Shown piece after piece: positions 22,669-35,440 of a stretch of 64,000 nt of DNA (positions are counted from its first letter, which is position 1; each line of letters starts with the position of its first letter). Source of the DNA: Phoronis australis (taxonomy: Eukaryota; Phoronida; Phoronidae); the NCBI GenBank assembly GCA_002633005.1, contig NMRA01000113.1:812556-876555 (forward strand), read 5' to 3'. The notes below the pieces were generated by a model. The model had not been told where the DNA came from. It made no database searches and saw only the letters and a list, made by a program, of their open reading frames with translations. A program made the translations under genes and the position numbers.

Positions 22669-23795
22669 AGTGGACACTTACTTAAAATTCTCAAAGGCCC
22701 TTAGCTGAGCCGTGGGCACCTAATCCAAAAAATTTCAGAAGTAGGGGATGGGAGCTTACAGAGCGCGGACGTAAACTCAAATGTTTGCGATAGTTTGTAC
22801 ACCTACAAATTCTAACATTTTGCGCAGCCATGTAAATCTTTAACTAAGTTGTACAGTGTATGTTTTCCGAGACAATTATTTGCCAAATTTCACATGAATT
22901 AAAATAATACACTTAACATAGTTGGGTAAATTCTAAGAAATTACCTTTGAATGATTTTACTGTATCAGTTGAATGCGGAACAGCCAAACGAAGCCTGAAA
23001 AATCAATAAATTGGACATTAAAGGGTAGGGTATCATGATGATCAAAGTAGACAGAGATTAGAAAACAGGTTGCACACAATAAACTAAAAAACATGCTACG
23101 CTAGTTTAAGGTCACTTTTCAATCTCAAGCTAAGCTCACTTCGACATTAACACCAACTGATGAAAACAAAGCATTTAAAACACCTGAAAAGGGCCCCATG
23201 CACTGCAAAATGTTAGTCAACACGAGACAGACAACTTGAACATTTCCAAGCTACCACAACACAACTCACACACTCATAAACATGGCTTGCAGACCAATGA
23301 GCACGACTTAAGCATCCCAAAAATGGGTTGACCATTGATTCACATGCCTAAGAATCCCGTGCGTGAATCAGCTGAGTCTGTGACACATGTTTACAGTCCA
23401 GAAGCTATGCTTTTCGGCTGCTATGAAAATGCGTGAAAGCACTCCGATCCCACTTTTCATGCAGTGGAGGAGACCTGTGGTAACGGTTTGAAATGTCGCC
23501 TACATCAGCGTGATCTCTTACATTTTTACAATGGACTCTTTAAGTTAAACGTTTCCGATTTAAGTGCTCATCTGTGGGTTAAGCTCCCACTTGCCAATTT
23601 CCAGGCTCACCAATTTAAGTACCCAGGGTGCGAATGTTCACAGTAAGCCTATATCTTCAGGGCCTGGCGTCATTTATTGATCTGGCGCCGCTTTTCTGTA
23701 ACAACTGTGTAATGTAACCAAGAAGTTGTGATGAAAAAATGACCAATCACAGAGCCATGTATTACGAGGTTACAGTTCACAAAGCTTACGCTCAC
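22669..23795. other. Non-coding stretch with an eroded family 1 end
   Basis: At about 23540-23640, AAGTGCTCATCTGTGGGTTA, then AAGCTCCCACTTGCC and CACCAATTTAAGTACCCAGG follow the order of the right end of family 1 (copies A and B), with many substitutions. This looks like an old relic of that family. No gene is supported otherwise. Confidence 0.5.
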
Positions 23796-23846
23796 CTCTG
23801 AAAATACATAGGCAGGGGTAACTGGTATAGGGGTAAAACTAGCCAT
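23796..23846 (-). CDS. Candidate first exon (17 codons)
   Basis: ATG GCT AGT opens a 17-codon frame (MASFTPIPVTPAYVFSE) that ends at a strong donor, TCAGAG|GTGAGC. It would be the first exon of a minus-strand gene containing the exon candidates near 20.2 kb and 9.9 kb. The peptide is too short to classify, and the call rests on start and donor context. Confidence 0.25.
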
Positions 23847-26240
23847 ATTCAAAGCACCACTCCACCCTTAATATCGGTGTAATTTTCAACTTGGTTGATA
23901 AATTAACATTTACTATTTAAACCGCATTGGAGAACACTTCAAAATATGCAAAAATAGTGACCCCTTCTTGGTAATTTCCTTTTGCTTTAATTTATATTAA
24001 ATTTAATTATGGTGAACACATGCCGATGTTTTATGTCACAAAATAACCCTTGGTGATACAAAGCATCCAGCAAAATGGCTCGTTGTGGAATTTTAAACAC
24101 AACCAAACCTGGTTTTGCTCCACTAACAGATATTGAAAAGGACTTTCCCATCCTGTCCTTTGAAACAATATAGTGCTCTGCAACACTCCAAAACCTTCAA
24201 AACTTTGGAACAAAATCTGAAAACTCCTCACCAAGTCTGTTAAATGGAAAAGTGTGCCTATGCTTTAAGTGAGTTGAACAACAACTGTAAGGAAAGACCA
24301 CCCACAAAAAACATAACATGGAAATTGTGACTGAGATAGTATTAATTTTTACTTAAATCCTGCTTTTAATATTCAAGTGGGACACTAGTCATGCATTAGG
24401 ATGCGGAAGAATGAGGATTGGTTGAAATCACCATAAAAGGTTCTTACTCATGAATTTGTATTGCTCATGTCAAATTCAAATGCATAGTCCAGGCCTCCAA
24501 ACGATGAATAAAGTGATATGAAAATTGGGAGATTTACCCTTGTGGTGAGTAATATGTGCCTGAATAAGTGCTATGAACATTTTACGTCAACACAGCTAAA
24601 ACGTAACAGTTGAAAATGACACAAAATAGAATGTTTATTGCATTTTGTTCTGACATAATACATGTGGGTATGAGCATAAGTTGACCCCATTTCATTATCA
24701 ATGTTGAATATATTATCAATTGTGAGGAATATTTATAAATTAGATGGGTATTGCTTATTCAGTATGTGGCATCATCTTGCGACCTTTTGTCTTGTGTAAC
24801 ATGTGTAGGCGAACATCTCACCTTGTCATGGTTCCTGATGACACAGGATGCAATTAGTTTCTATTCGCCTTACGTCATATACGTGGGTTGATATTGTTAT
24901 CATCTCTGTCAAGGCCTTTGTTTACACTATCTCCTAAACCCCTTTTCAAGGTCTCCATCAAATTTGGCTGACCATATCGAAGAGAACACAATTGACATTG
25001 GTTTTTGGACAGATCTAACTATTGTGGCTCGGCTTAGTGGAATTTTTTTGCCTCTGTCTCAATATTTATGGCGATATGATGCCGATTCCATGAATTTAAC
25101 GTTGGTAAATAGCAGTCACATCAAAAAATCGTTGGGTAATAACTAGTGTCAACCGGGTTTCACCTTAAAAAAATTAAGCTATGCATCATTGCGCCAGAGG
25201 AATTGGGGAGAGGGGGATTCCCCCTCATCCAAAAAATCCTCTATCAGAAGGGTAAAGGGATCTTGACCCTTACGAAGCCCTGAAATGTCAGACCTAACTT
25301 CTGTCATTTTTGGGATTTAGGAGGCAGTATTGTATCAGCAATTTCTTTGTAAGCAGCTTCAAGTTTTTGCATTATTTTGTAGTTTGCATCCATAATCATT
25401 TCAAGTTTGCGTTATCAAGAAAACCTGACAGTATGCCTTTCTTCTGAATGCGCTTCTACTGTGCTCCGACACAATCAGTTGCAGGTGCTTTAAACGTTCA
25501 CGTCACCATCCATCTTTAGCTTCATGCAAGCGTTCAAGGACTGTCAAGGTCAGTTTGGAACAAGAGAACAGCAAGGGAGGAAACACGAGACATCATTCAA
25601 GCTGCTATCAATATTTTTGTGTCAAAAAATTCAAGTTACTATCTGTAGAGTTTTTCAAGACGGGTGCCAGCTCATGGTAAGGGTTTAAAAACTGTGCATT
25701 CTGTTTTACAGTCAAGCACCACCTACACAGTCCATTTTTATAAGAAAACATCAGGTGCCTTTTCTAAATCAGTATAAAATTTCTCTACGACCGTGTGACA
25801 TTAGTGTTCCATTTGAATGACGACAACTATTATTATTTCTTTGCGTTCCCTCAATTCAAAAAACTGAGCCCAGATCTTTGTAGTGTTTCATTTTCTATCC
25901 GCGCAAAACAACAACACCTGCAACACCATTTAATTTAACGCCTTTATTACAGTGGTCAAGTTAATTGAAACATGCACAGATTGCGTTTGTAATGACTGTT
26001 CCTTTGCATCAGTACTGTACATCGCATGATCTCTCAATATAGTAGCCTCCTTGTGTTGCAGGAGTACCTATTCGCATGTAAATATACATCCTGCTCTTTA
26101 ATAAACAATTCTAATTTTCAACAAATATACTACACATAAGTGGAGTTGATTGATTATTTTTGAGGCTAGATTAACTGACATTTTGTAGCTTGCAAGTTGT
26201 CAAGTTGAACTGCCACATAACTACCGCTGCCAGTGGCTAC
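23847..26240. other. Non-coding stretch
   Basis: AT-rich sequence without a supported gene. Short frames (for example 24964-25146) lack domains and splice context. Confidence 0.5.
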
Positions 26241-27210
26241 AAGGCCGTTTCATACTAACTTAATTCTGGTACGAGCAGAGTGTCAACGTAAAGTGCCAAG
26301 TTAATTGAATCGTTCATGCCAGCTTCGGTGTCATCGACGTAATCGCAAGGTAGTGCTGATGAATCCCGTACAGTCTATTTTATTTTAATATGAGAATTTG
26401 AGAACATTTACATGTGCTACATTGACATAAAGATTTATTTCTAATTCGATTGGTGATAATTTGAGCAAAATATAAGCGATTATTAGTGACGACCAGGCCT
26501 TTATCCAGGATTTCGAAAATAGGGTGTCCAAAATGGGGTTCCCAATATTCCAGGGCGTCCATAATTCCGACGCGTAACCCCCACCCCCAGCAATTCCCCC
26601 AAACACAGATTTTTTTACAAAAAAATGCATAGCCCAAGGTTTTTACATCTAAGTTTACAAAACAGCCTTCTGTAGTGAGCATTTTTATTAAAAAAAATGG
26701 TGTAGACCAAGACTTTTACAATGCTATCAACCAAGTGGTGTGAGCATAGCAACATTATACATACTTTGTATATACATTGTATATTTCTTCCTGCTTTGAA
26801 AAAAGAGTCCCCACTGTGAGCCTTCAGAGGCTTCCTAGTAATCATTACAATGTGTTTGTCCAAACTTGAAAGGTTCCTATTGACAGTGGGCCTCTAAATG
26901 ATACATTGGGAGTCCTTGCCAGGGCGTCCATATTAGTGCTAGGGCGTCCATTTGGACATACAGGACTTACGCTGCATAAAGGCCTTGTGACGACACTGCC
27001 CTTTAATTGTTGACAATAAGCATACCCTGGCGATAACTTCAATGAGACAGAAGTTGACTGTTCAAAGCGCACCAGCATCCACGCTCTGTTAAACCCACCA
27101 ATTTACTGCAAAGTTAATTTGGGCTGTTAACTTCAATCCATTACCAAAGTTAACTTCCATATGGTACTAACCACAATTCCATAAAACATCAACACCTATG
27201 AAAGGGCCTT
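26241..27210 (+). mobile_element. TIR element, family 3 copy 1 (AAGGCCNTTTCATA ends)
   Basis: The left end is AAGGCCGTTTCATACTAACT; the right end is the inverse, ATGAAAGGGCCTT. It aligns with 42567-43179 over both halves: GTAATCGCAAGGTAGTGCTGA, CATTGACATAAA, CTAATTCGATTGGTGATAAT and CTGCCCTTTAATTGTTGACA. Both copies hold repeats of the type GAAGTTAACTGTTCATACC near the right end, probable binding sites for the mobilising transposase. It is interrupted by the nested element at 26494-26986. It encodes no protein. Confidence 0.85.
26494..26986. mobile_element. Nested hAT-like MITE with perfect 8-bp target duplication
   Basis: A 493-bp element inside family 3 copy 1. Its ends are CAGGCCTTTATCCAG and the inverse CTGCATAAAGGCCTT. 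GTGACGAC flanks it on both sides (26486-26493 and 26987-26994). The CAG start and the 8-bp duplication fit the hAT superfamily. Inside, GGGCGTCCA recurs (near 26550, 26923 and 26942), a subterminal repeat. The paralogous copy at 42567-43179 lacks the insertion, giving the empty site. Non-autonomous. Confidence 0.9.
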
Positions 27211-30031
27211 TAAAGATAGTAAAGTCTGGTCAGTGGCAAACCGAATGCAAAATAGTCCTTGTGCGGGTTAATAACACTAACGCGAGATTCTGTGAGACTT
27301 AACTGTGACGCCACCAGAACTAGGGCAAAAGCTTGTCGATAGGCCATTTGCCTGATACAATAGCAGAGTGTATTCTGTTTAGTTTACTTTGAGTTTTTAA
27401 TCTTTTAGAGTGAAAAATGCAAAACAACCATTGCTGTTATGGGAAATGTAATTCAGATTCGTGCTACAATGCTTCTCATTGCGTTCTGAACTAATTTCGT
27501 CCCGTCAGGAAGAGATGACCAGGAAGGGACAACTGTTTTAGCGCATTTCAACATGTTTTCAAAAGTGATTTCAAAAGTAGATGTTAAAGTCGTCTGGAAT
27601 CCAAGCATTGTGTTTGAAAGCTTAACTCTTTAGCTATAAAATGACACCACTTTGGTTCCCAAAGACTGCATATTAAAGGCACTGGGATGCTTTGAACGTG
27701 ACATGCTTTACCCTTCCAAAAGATGCCTCTTCCCAGGCATGTACTCGGGCATGATCCTCTTTTTTGAACCAACAGATGTCACTAATATATGCAAATGAGG
27801 CTCGCATCTCCTACGTCATACGACGCCAACTTCCAATTTGAACCCTCAGGTGCCTATGATAGTGAATGACTTGAAACGAAGTTCAACCTGATTGGACAGA
27901 TCTAAGAAAATTAAGAACTCACACAAGTCAATGTTCAAAGAACATTGAATGGTTTCACATGAAAATACATTTAATTGTATTTGGATACGCTTGCATGTGT
28001 GTAAGCGTGGACTTTGTCATTTTGCTTAAATCCAGATTTAGAAGCAGGTGTTAGTCAAGAAATTAGCTGCTCACGCCATGGTGGCTGGTGTCGTGGCGTC
28101 CAAGTCGCCAGGAAATCTGATCCATGCACTATTTGACGAACTAATGCTAGTCGCTGGTCAGCTCCGCTATGATTCATTTGAGATGTGCGGCTTAACTCGA
28201 ACCAATAGGCCTACCCGTGTTCTGGCTCCAAGGTCGTATTGTTTGACCCCGTTTCGGGAAAAGTTCATTTTAATACGGTCATTTCCTGAAGATTTTTTGA
28301 AAGATATGATCACGAAATCCTTGGCCTATAGAGCTCAGTGTTCTCCACATTGTAAATTCCAAACTCGACGCAAATATTTAGTAGCAGTTGTTGACATTGT
28401 GTCATTTCTAATCATAACCATGAGCGTGCTGGAGGTATTTATATATGGTTAAAACTGCACACTGCACTGGTGTGACCTACTTTTTAGACACTTCAAAGTT
28501 TAGCTTTCCTACCAATATATCTCATAATTCCTCCAAAGCATTTGACAGACCCAGAGCATCAAACAAAAGATTAAAAGTTCTTTTAATAATATCAATTTCG
28601 ATTTTAATATCAATTAGACATATTAAGTACTACTAACACGAGTTCTGATGTGACCTAGTTTTTAGTGACACCTGTTGTCAAGTTGAATAAGCTCATAAAA
28701 GCTCTAACTTGCCACTAGATGTCAGTCAAAATCAAAATTGTCTTTATTAAGCCAATTAAATTGTTTCTTTACAGATTGACTTGCAAAATTTTAAAGTTAG
28801 AATGACAAAGTAAATTAGACATTGATTAAGCAAGCCAGATGACTCCATGAAATTTTTGTTGTTTAAAGATTTTTGCAGATTTTATTAATGATAATTTAAA
28901 CTCTTGTAGTGTCATACAAAGTTATACATATAGTGTTGAATGCCTCTAACATTTTGTAATGGGCTTGATGTTGGTTAATCAGGCCCTGCTTTAGTGTCAA
29001 GGGCTGAAATGCCAAGCCAGGCCAAAAGTTCAAACCTGATGCAGCACTTTTGGAACTCAACGCGCATTGCGCATCGACACAGCAAAATTCAAACTCAGGT
29101 CATGGAGAACACTGGAGCTGTATCAAAATTCCTTTTTGAAACACACATGAGCAATGACACACTGGTCCAACTTCTGCCGGGCGGCTGGGGAAAATGCCAT
29201 GGAACGCGTGTCCCAAAAATGCACACACTTCAACCCCTGCAGTTCAAGTTCTTTTCCGGTCAATCACTGTGCGCGGATTCTACGCGGGCAGCCTACTGCA
29301 TGACTACACCTTATTTTTAATGTGGGTGCGTCACTGAGTCACGACGTGTCCAGCCTTTGCAGTATGCACGGGAATGTCAAACAAACGATTCGGTTTAGAA
29401 GAACCTAAATTCATTGCACAATATTACTGGGAACTACACGCATCAAGGAAATGCAAAGTCAATCTTTCCAAATTTATGAGCAATGACTTGAACTTTTTTC
29501 AATCCAGTCTACGGTTTGTAAATTTTTGAGTTTTTAATTCAACACATTCATGAATATCACTGTTATCGTTTAGTGTCCTTCTTTGCGATATGGTGGTCTG
29601 ATGATGGATCGAATTTTTGCAAGTCAGCCATCAGCCTTCAACTAATTTCAGTGACGCATCACCATTTCTTACAAGACAGCTTCTGTGCTGTGCACGAATG
29701 TTTTGTGTTTTTGATGAATTTGGAATCTCAACTTCCCCTTGTGAGTAGTTGGCAGTGTCATGTCGGAGGTGTATAGAGGGCATAGCACTGAAAAAAGTTG
29801 GGGCTATAGCCCCCTCAGCCCCCTTGTAGTGCGCCGCCTATGGACCACTGAAAAACTTGGACTGAATTAAAGGAGAATGCCACCCGATTTAATTAGTCTT
29901 TTTTGCCTTATTAATCGGTCTATATCCACATCGCCTCGCACACGGTCGACCTTACCTTGCCAAGAGGTGTCGCGTTAACCTGTGAGGAAGGTGAGAAACG
30001 ACGCTAACGACGTCAGTGGTTCATCTGCAGA
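27211..30031. other. Non-coding stretch
   Basis: No supported gene. The longest plus-strand frame (28048-28452, 134 codons) has no domain I recognise. At 27495-27535, GGAAGAGATGACCAGGAAGG is shared (inverted) with about 33790-33830. Near 29800-29850 the GGGGCTATAGCCCCCTCAGC text resembles the end of a common MITE. Confidence 0.45.
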
Positions 30032-30043
30032 GTGAATGCCGCT

Positions 30044-30242
30044 ATGGTGCGGTGCATTGTTCCTGCTTGTGCGAACTATGCAGCTGCGAGGAAAGCGGGT
30101 ATATCGTTTTTTCGACTTCCTCGAGAGTCAGAAATGTTTAGGAAGTTGATCGCAGTAGTGAAGAATGAAAAGTACGCTGTAAATAGCAAGTATGAGGCCG
30201 TGGAACATCTCCTTGTCTGTGGCCTGCAGTCGTCGACAGCCA
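30044..30242 (+). CDS. THAP zinc-finger domain, probable first exon
   Basis: THAP domains are C2CH zinc-dependent DNA-binding modules found in transcription regulators and in P-element-type transposases. From the ATG at 30044 (context GCCGCTATGG, near-ideal Kozak) the peptide reads MVRCIVPACAN, then GISFFRLPRESEMFRK, the conserved THAP phrase, with C-x4-C. The second half has VCGLQSS after 49 residues, where C-x2-H is expected: the His codon reads Gln. The frame could also start 4 codons earlier at 30032. The conserved Trp of the FRLP...RKKW block is Leu. The coding stretch runs into ACAGCCAC|GTGAGT, a good donor, so this may be a spliced first exon; without splicing it stops after two codons. 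The Gln for His and Leu for Trp hint at decay, or at a diverged gene. Confidence 0.6.
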
Positions 30243-30247
30243 CGTGA

Positions 30248-32454
30248 GTGCCTGACGAATGCCAGCTTGCCAAATAACTATCCCTACGTTCCGTTGTCTG
30301 AGCTTGTTCACGGCGCCTCTTTAGTATTTCTTCATCACTGTATTCTTGTTCGAACTGATAGCCTGTGAAACCTAACGATCCACCTGCGAAGACTTCGTCG
30401 GGACTGATGAGCTCTCGTCTAAGTCGCGGGGATTGCGAGTTGCCATGCTGACGTTTATTACTGAGCGTTCTGTTTCAAAATGAATTATTCTCGCCCTAAC
30501 CAATACTTATATAAAACTGAAACAAAGTCTGTCTCATTAGATCAATTTGTAATGCCTTTGGAGTGTTCCTGAGTGCAAATGATTTGAGAAGCCAGCAATG
30601 AATAAATCACTGCGTTACCAGCTTTAGGTGCAATAAAACTAATTGACGGTACACCGAGGCCGTGTGAGTTCATGCTAATTTAGTGTTTGATGGCAGAAAC
30701 TGTTGTGAAACAACTCGATTTCCATCCCACGGCCAGGTGTTAGGGGAATCTTTATTTATATTTACATTATTCAAATAATGATTGTCAATGTACAACTTCT
30801 GCCCTGACCATGCGCACACCCATGGGGGCTCGAGGGCTCGAACGAGGGCAAAGTGGCGAAGTGGGCAAAAAGGTCCATCTCTGGGAAACAAAAAGTCTTA
30901 GAAAATGAGACTAAAGTCCTCTTAATAAGCACAATCGCGCAATTCACAGTGGTGGCCCCCGTTTTTTTTAGCTCACCCGCTTTTTTGTTACCAAAAGGTC
31001 CACAACGTCAGAAATTCAAGCCCCCCCATATTGAAGGCTGGGTGCGTGCATGCTGACGGTGCTGTGGACCAAGCGGAGAATTCGCGGACCCAATGATTTG
31101 CAGTTTCGTGGCTAATTCACAAACATAATCATGTGCAGATTACTTTGGCTCACTAGTATATTATTTTCCTGACTAGAAGTTCAGTTTCCAACTTTGGCTG
31201 GTTTATGTTCGTGATGTATGATCAGTTTCCGAGCCACTGGTCGGGATAACGAGGCAATCCGGCCGGCCGTGACGGGTCTGATCGGGCTCTGAGCCACTGG
31301 TGAAGATAACGAGAGTTTTGTGTGTTTAGAACTCAAAAAATCACAATTCTAAACAACAGAGACTAGGTTCTCCTGTCTGTATCTCACGGAAAAATACTTC
31401 GAATTTATCTCCGAACAGACCCCTAACTCCTGCTACGGACCATATTGGCCTGCCGAGCCGTTGCAGGCTACGGCCGTGTCCAAATACCAATAAAAAAGTA
31501 ACAGCGAAATAAAACAACACGTTTTTATAAGAACTCGGTGTATTTTTAAGGGTTTTACATCAAAGTTTGATGATTTATTGGTGTAAAACGATGAATTCAA
31601 GCGATAAGCTGACACCAGTAACCCGTGTTGTGAACTGATGAACAGACTGCGTGTGAAACCAATTACGTCATTGGATAATTTCAACACCTCAGTCTGCCGT
31701 CAGGTGACAGGTAACGCAACCATACGTGCCGTTATGGAGTAGAACTACTCGATCTAAGTTGATACAAATTAGGTTGCTTTTTGGATGGCATGCTCCTTTA
31801 ATACGCTCCGCAAAATTTTTGCTGTACAAATTTTCTCGGGTTTTCGAAATACATGCATTAATGATCAAGTGCACATTTTCAAGAGCACTTAGACGACCTA
31901 TGCTGCAAAAACGGAGACCCTAACAACAATTGTCCTGGTCCGGGCCCTCAAATGTAAACCATACACTGATACCAAGTTGTAAAATTTATCTTGAGTTTTC
32001 TCTCTGATCAGTATTCGAAGTCTTTTTTTGTCTTTCCCCAGCTGCACACCTTTGTCGGTTGCTATGGTTTAACCCTGAGGCATGCATATTTTTTTGGGGT
32101 GGCACTCGCCCTCCCCCCACTTACTAAGGTCCTGATGCAAGGAGTCCATCTTAGGTCCAAGGTCAATGTTGTGTTTCAACATGCACTTGTTGTATAGCTT
32201 GAGCATTAAATTAAAGGTTTAAGAAATACAGGAGCAGCTTTGCGCATTTAATTGTGCGTGTAAAAGGGTTTATGGATTCGTACTGAATTTGTTGCTGCAA
32301 CTTGTCTAATGGGCCTGTACCCGGCACGTGACCACAAATGTGGACACTAATTCGTGTATTGCGCAAGTCGACTGTAGCAAGGTGGCCAGTGAAAATGTAA
32401 GGCAGCACCAGGCCAGTGGGCGTGTGTGACAACTCGAATTTCTAGTCTCTTATT
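30248..32454. other. Non-coding stretch
   Basis: No later exon of the THAP gene could be identified here. GAGCCACTGGT followed by GATAACGAG occurs twice at about 31230-31310, a small local duplication. Confidence 0.45.
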
Positions 32455-33000
32455 ATGAAAACCATTGAAGGCAATTATCAGCACCTGCAAACAAGAATTT
32501 TGAAGTATGGAGAATTTCAGCAGGAGTTAGCTGTAGACTTAGTTGCGAAGCTTAGTGCCGACATTCCAGCCATGGTTACTGCCGGTCCTTCGAAGCAATT
32601 ATAGCACATATATACAAATTTTTAAGAATGGCAAGGGTGCGTTTTGTGTTGACGGAAATGTCCATGGCGTCGAGGAATCTGAGGCATTTAATGACGAACA
32701 ACTGTTGTGGCTTAATTTAGAAAAAAAACTTAGCAAAACTAACTTCCAGGTATGCATACTGTGGCGGAATTAAGAAATACGATTATGGCAGTGCTAATTG
32801 TAGCAGAGCCACAAAGTGTGCTAAAATGGTAGAAAATTAGGCATAACATTTCTGTAGCAGATAAAAGGTTGATTGGCGCAGGAGAAGGCCGATGTATTCA
32901 CTGCTCAGAAAAATTTCGGCAGGCAAGAGACTTGCCAAGAAAATGGCACAGTTGAGTCCAGTTATTCGGTGCAACTTCTCTCACCCGACGGCGTTGTTTC
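32455..33000 (+). pseudogene. Possible decayed coding region, unidentified
   Basis: A 49-codon frame from the ATG at 32455 (MKTIEGNYQHLQTRILKYG) to a TAG at 32602 is followed in another phase by KGAFCVDGNVHGVEESEAFN to a possible CAG|GTATGC donor near 32748. At about 32880 a third phase reads GRCIHCSEKFRQARDLPRKW, which has a Cys-pair knuckle. Together they look like remnants of one protein, perhaps a transposase or zinc-finger gene, broken by frameshifts. The composition is the only evidence. Confidence 0.3.
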
Positions 33001-33739
33001 ATGGTACCGCAACCTCAAACAACGTCAAAGAAACGAAACGCGGAGGGTGAGATATTACAGAGTATTAATATTTATTCTTGGATACAGGTGTCCACCTCAA
33101 AATGAATTTTCCACGGTCATTTTTTATGCCGATAGCAATGTTTTCGTCAACTGAAGAAGAACAGGAATCGTAGACATCCCCTGCGCTCCGTCTACGGTTC
33201 TGACACTTCAAACTTTTGTCAACACGACAGGTAGCCGCAGAAAGTTCGATGTTGACCTCATTCTAATCTTCTCTGCAATCCACAGTCTGGGGACGAAAAC
33301 AATTCAATCCGCTCCTCGAAATAGGGCTTGCTTAGCTCGAATTCAGAACTGCGGTCATGAGAGTGTTTTCACCTCCTGATTGCGAAGCGATCGAGTTAGC
33401 TGTAGTATCTTCATCAGCGCGTGCTCTCAGCGGGAGGTCACCGCTTTATCCACTCAAGCGCTTGACAACAACTAAACTGACGAGAGTCTCAGAACTCCCA
33501 CATGCAAATTTGATATGCAAATGAAGGAGTACCTGACTACTGCGCCATCTATACATCGACGGAAAAGCTTAAATACCCGTGACTGCGTGTGGGAAGTTGC
33601 GATTGCGTGCGCTGAAGTCGATATTTTCAAAGTACAATTACACCACTTTTTAAGGTTGCAAAGTGAGTTTTTTTGATATCCTTCTACAGAAAAAGCTTTA
33701 ATCTCTCTGATAAAATCATCTGTTTCCTTTTAAATGAAA

Positions 33740-33890
33740 CTTAAGTCCTGAAATTAGTCCGGGGAAGGAGGCCAAAAACGGCGGTTTAGCTAGTTGTCCC
33801 TTCCTGGTTATCTCTTCCTGGTCCCGTGTATTTTAAACAGGTGGTAGGCGAAATCCACTCACCGATTAAGAGTTTTCACCTCGCCAAAAA
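33740..33890 (-). repeat. Dispersed repeat, relative in GMPR intron 1
   Basis: On the minus strand, CGAGGTGAAAACTCTTAATC, then GGTGAGTGGATTTCGCCTAC and TGTTTAAAATACACGGGA match 59797-59862 on the plus strand. The adjoining ACCAGGAAGGGACAACT is also at 27507-27525. Non-coding. Confidence 0.65.
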
Positions 33891-35284
33891 TACATTCTGC
33901 ACTTAAAACTATCACTTAAAAAGCGCTTACTTTCTTCAGTGATCCTTTCTGCTTCTACACATATCTTCAATAAAGCATAGCTATGAGAATTAAGGTGACT
34001 TTGTCGAAGAATTCCACTCCACTTTTTTGGTTACCGTTGACTTTTTCACCGCGTGCGCGCGATAACGACAAAGTATTTCAAATGAGTCACGTGAGTTAGG
34101 CAAAGGCTAGGGCGAGACTGAGTGAAGTGTGTGACCTGGCGTGTGACAGCTGCAAAACAGCACGGGAAGATATCAAGTGATATTTGTAAGACTTGTGTCC
34201 CTTGGGCCTTTTTGTTCATCAACATGCGTGATTTCACGTAACTTCCTCAAAGTGGCACCCAGTGAGAGAAACTCGAACGAACCGTGACAGATTTTCATGG
34301 ATATGTTCAAGTTATTTGTTGACTAAATTGTATCAAGAGTTGTGGTATGTGTTAATTGTAACTCCATGTGCATATATCCATGTTTCATTTGATTTTATTC
34401 GCTATATTTTGAAGTGAGTAACTTTTTATGGGGATGTTCCAATGCCCCTGTATGCCTGTTGCATTCAGGGTGATTTAATTGCCTAGTCCGGGTTGAGTTC
34501 CAATTTCAGTCCGTTCACAGCTTCGCACAACATAACAAGTTCACCCTTTTCTCCGGCCTTTCAGTTATTCCACGATCCATCAACCACCTCTAAGTCGTGG
34601 TAACGTTTTAAGCGTAAAAATTCTCTATAAAAAGTTCGTAAAATTTAACGCACGTAGCAAAGACTCGGGTGAAAAACAAGGACAATATGGCGGGTTTTGC
34701 CCTACTTCCGGTGACATCACATTGAATAACTGGAAACTCCCAAGTCAGCTATAGAATCATAGGCAGTGAAGGTGATGTAATGACAATGACGGTATTACAT
34801 AAGCTCTAACTATAATGATCCTCATTTCCAGACATGGTGGTAAGCATGCGTCAGACTTCAGGTTCATCACACATCCACCTTAAATTTGCATCTTAGACCG
34901 AGCCACATCCTCTGGTCATTGCTTGATGAAAAACAGCAGGATTTGCTTGCCTTTTGATATACCTTTGCTCTCAATAATAATAAGACAGGCTACGCAAACC
35001 CTAGAGAAATGTCCAATTTTTGCAAACTTTGGAACATCGAATTTACGTAATGACCGATTGAATTGATATGAAAATTTCAGATACAACGATTCATACACTC
35101 TTCTCCAAAAAACTTGGAATTATTTTTTAAAATGTTCCACTTTTGCATGAGCGGTTATCAAAAACAGGATTTGATTATTTTCATAAAACAAAATGAAATG
35201 ATAATTTAGTAAACTATAACACCTTTTTGAGATTTTTTCGTGAACACGTGCCATACAAAATTTGATCCTGTTGTTGTGCTAGTT
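33891..35284. other. Non-coding stretch
   Basis: No supported gene or element. Confidence 0.45.
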
Positions 35285-35440
35285 GCATAGAAAGCAAGGT
35301 TACGTAACTTAATTAGTGGCAGATTGGTATAAAGTCAAAAACCAAATCCTACAAAATTTCTACTTTCAGAAAATATGTATTTTTGCAAAGTTTAATTCTC
35401 TAGCTTGGTAAACATTTGCCTAAAGGTTCGACCTTGTAGA
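35285..35440 (+). repeat. Dispersed repeat, second copy of 21235-21395
   Basis: See 21235-21395; the same order of words is seen on the same strand with about 75-80% identity by eye. Confidence 0.6.

Noticed and set aside
28048-28452. 134-codon plus-strand frame
   Set aside because: No recognised domain, no splice context and ordinary base composition; a chance open frame is likely in 64 kb.
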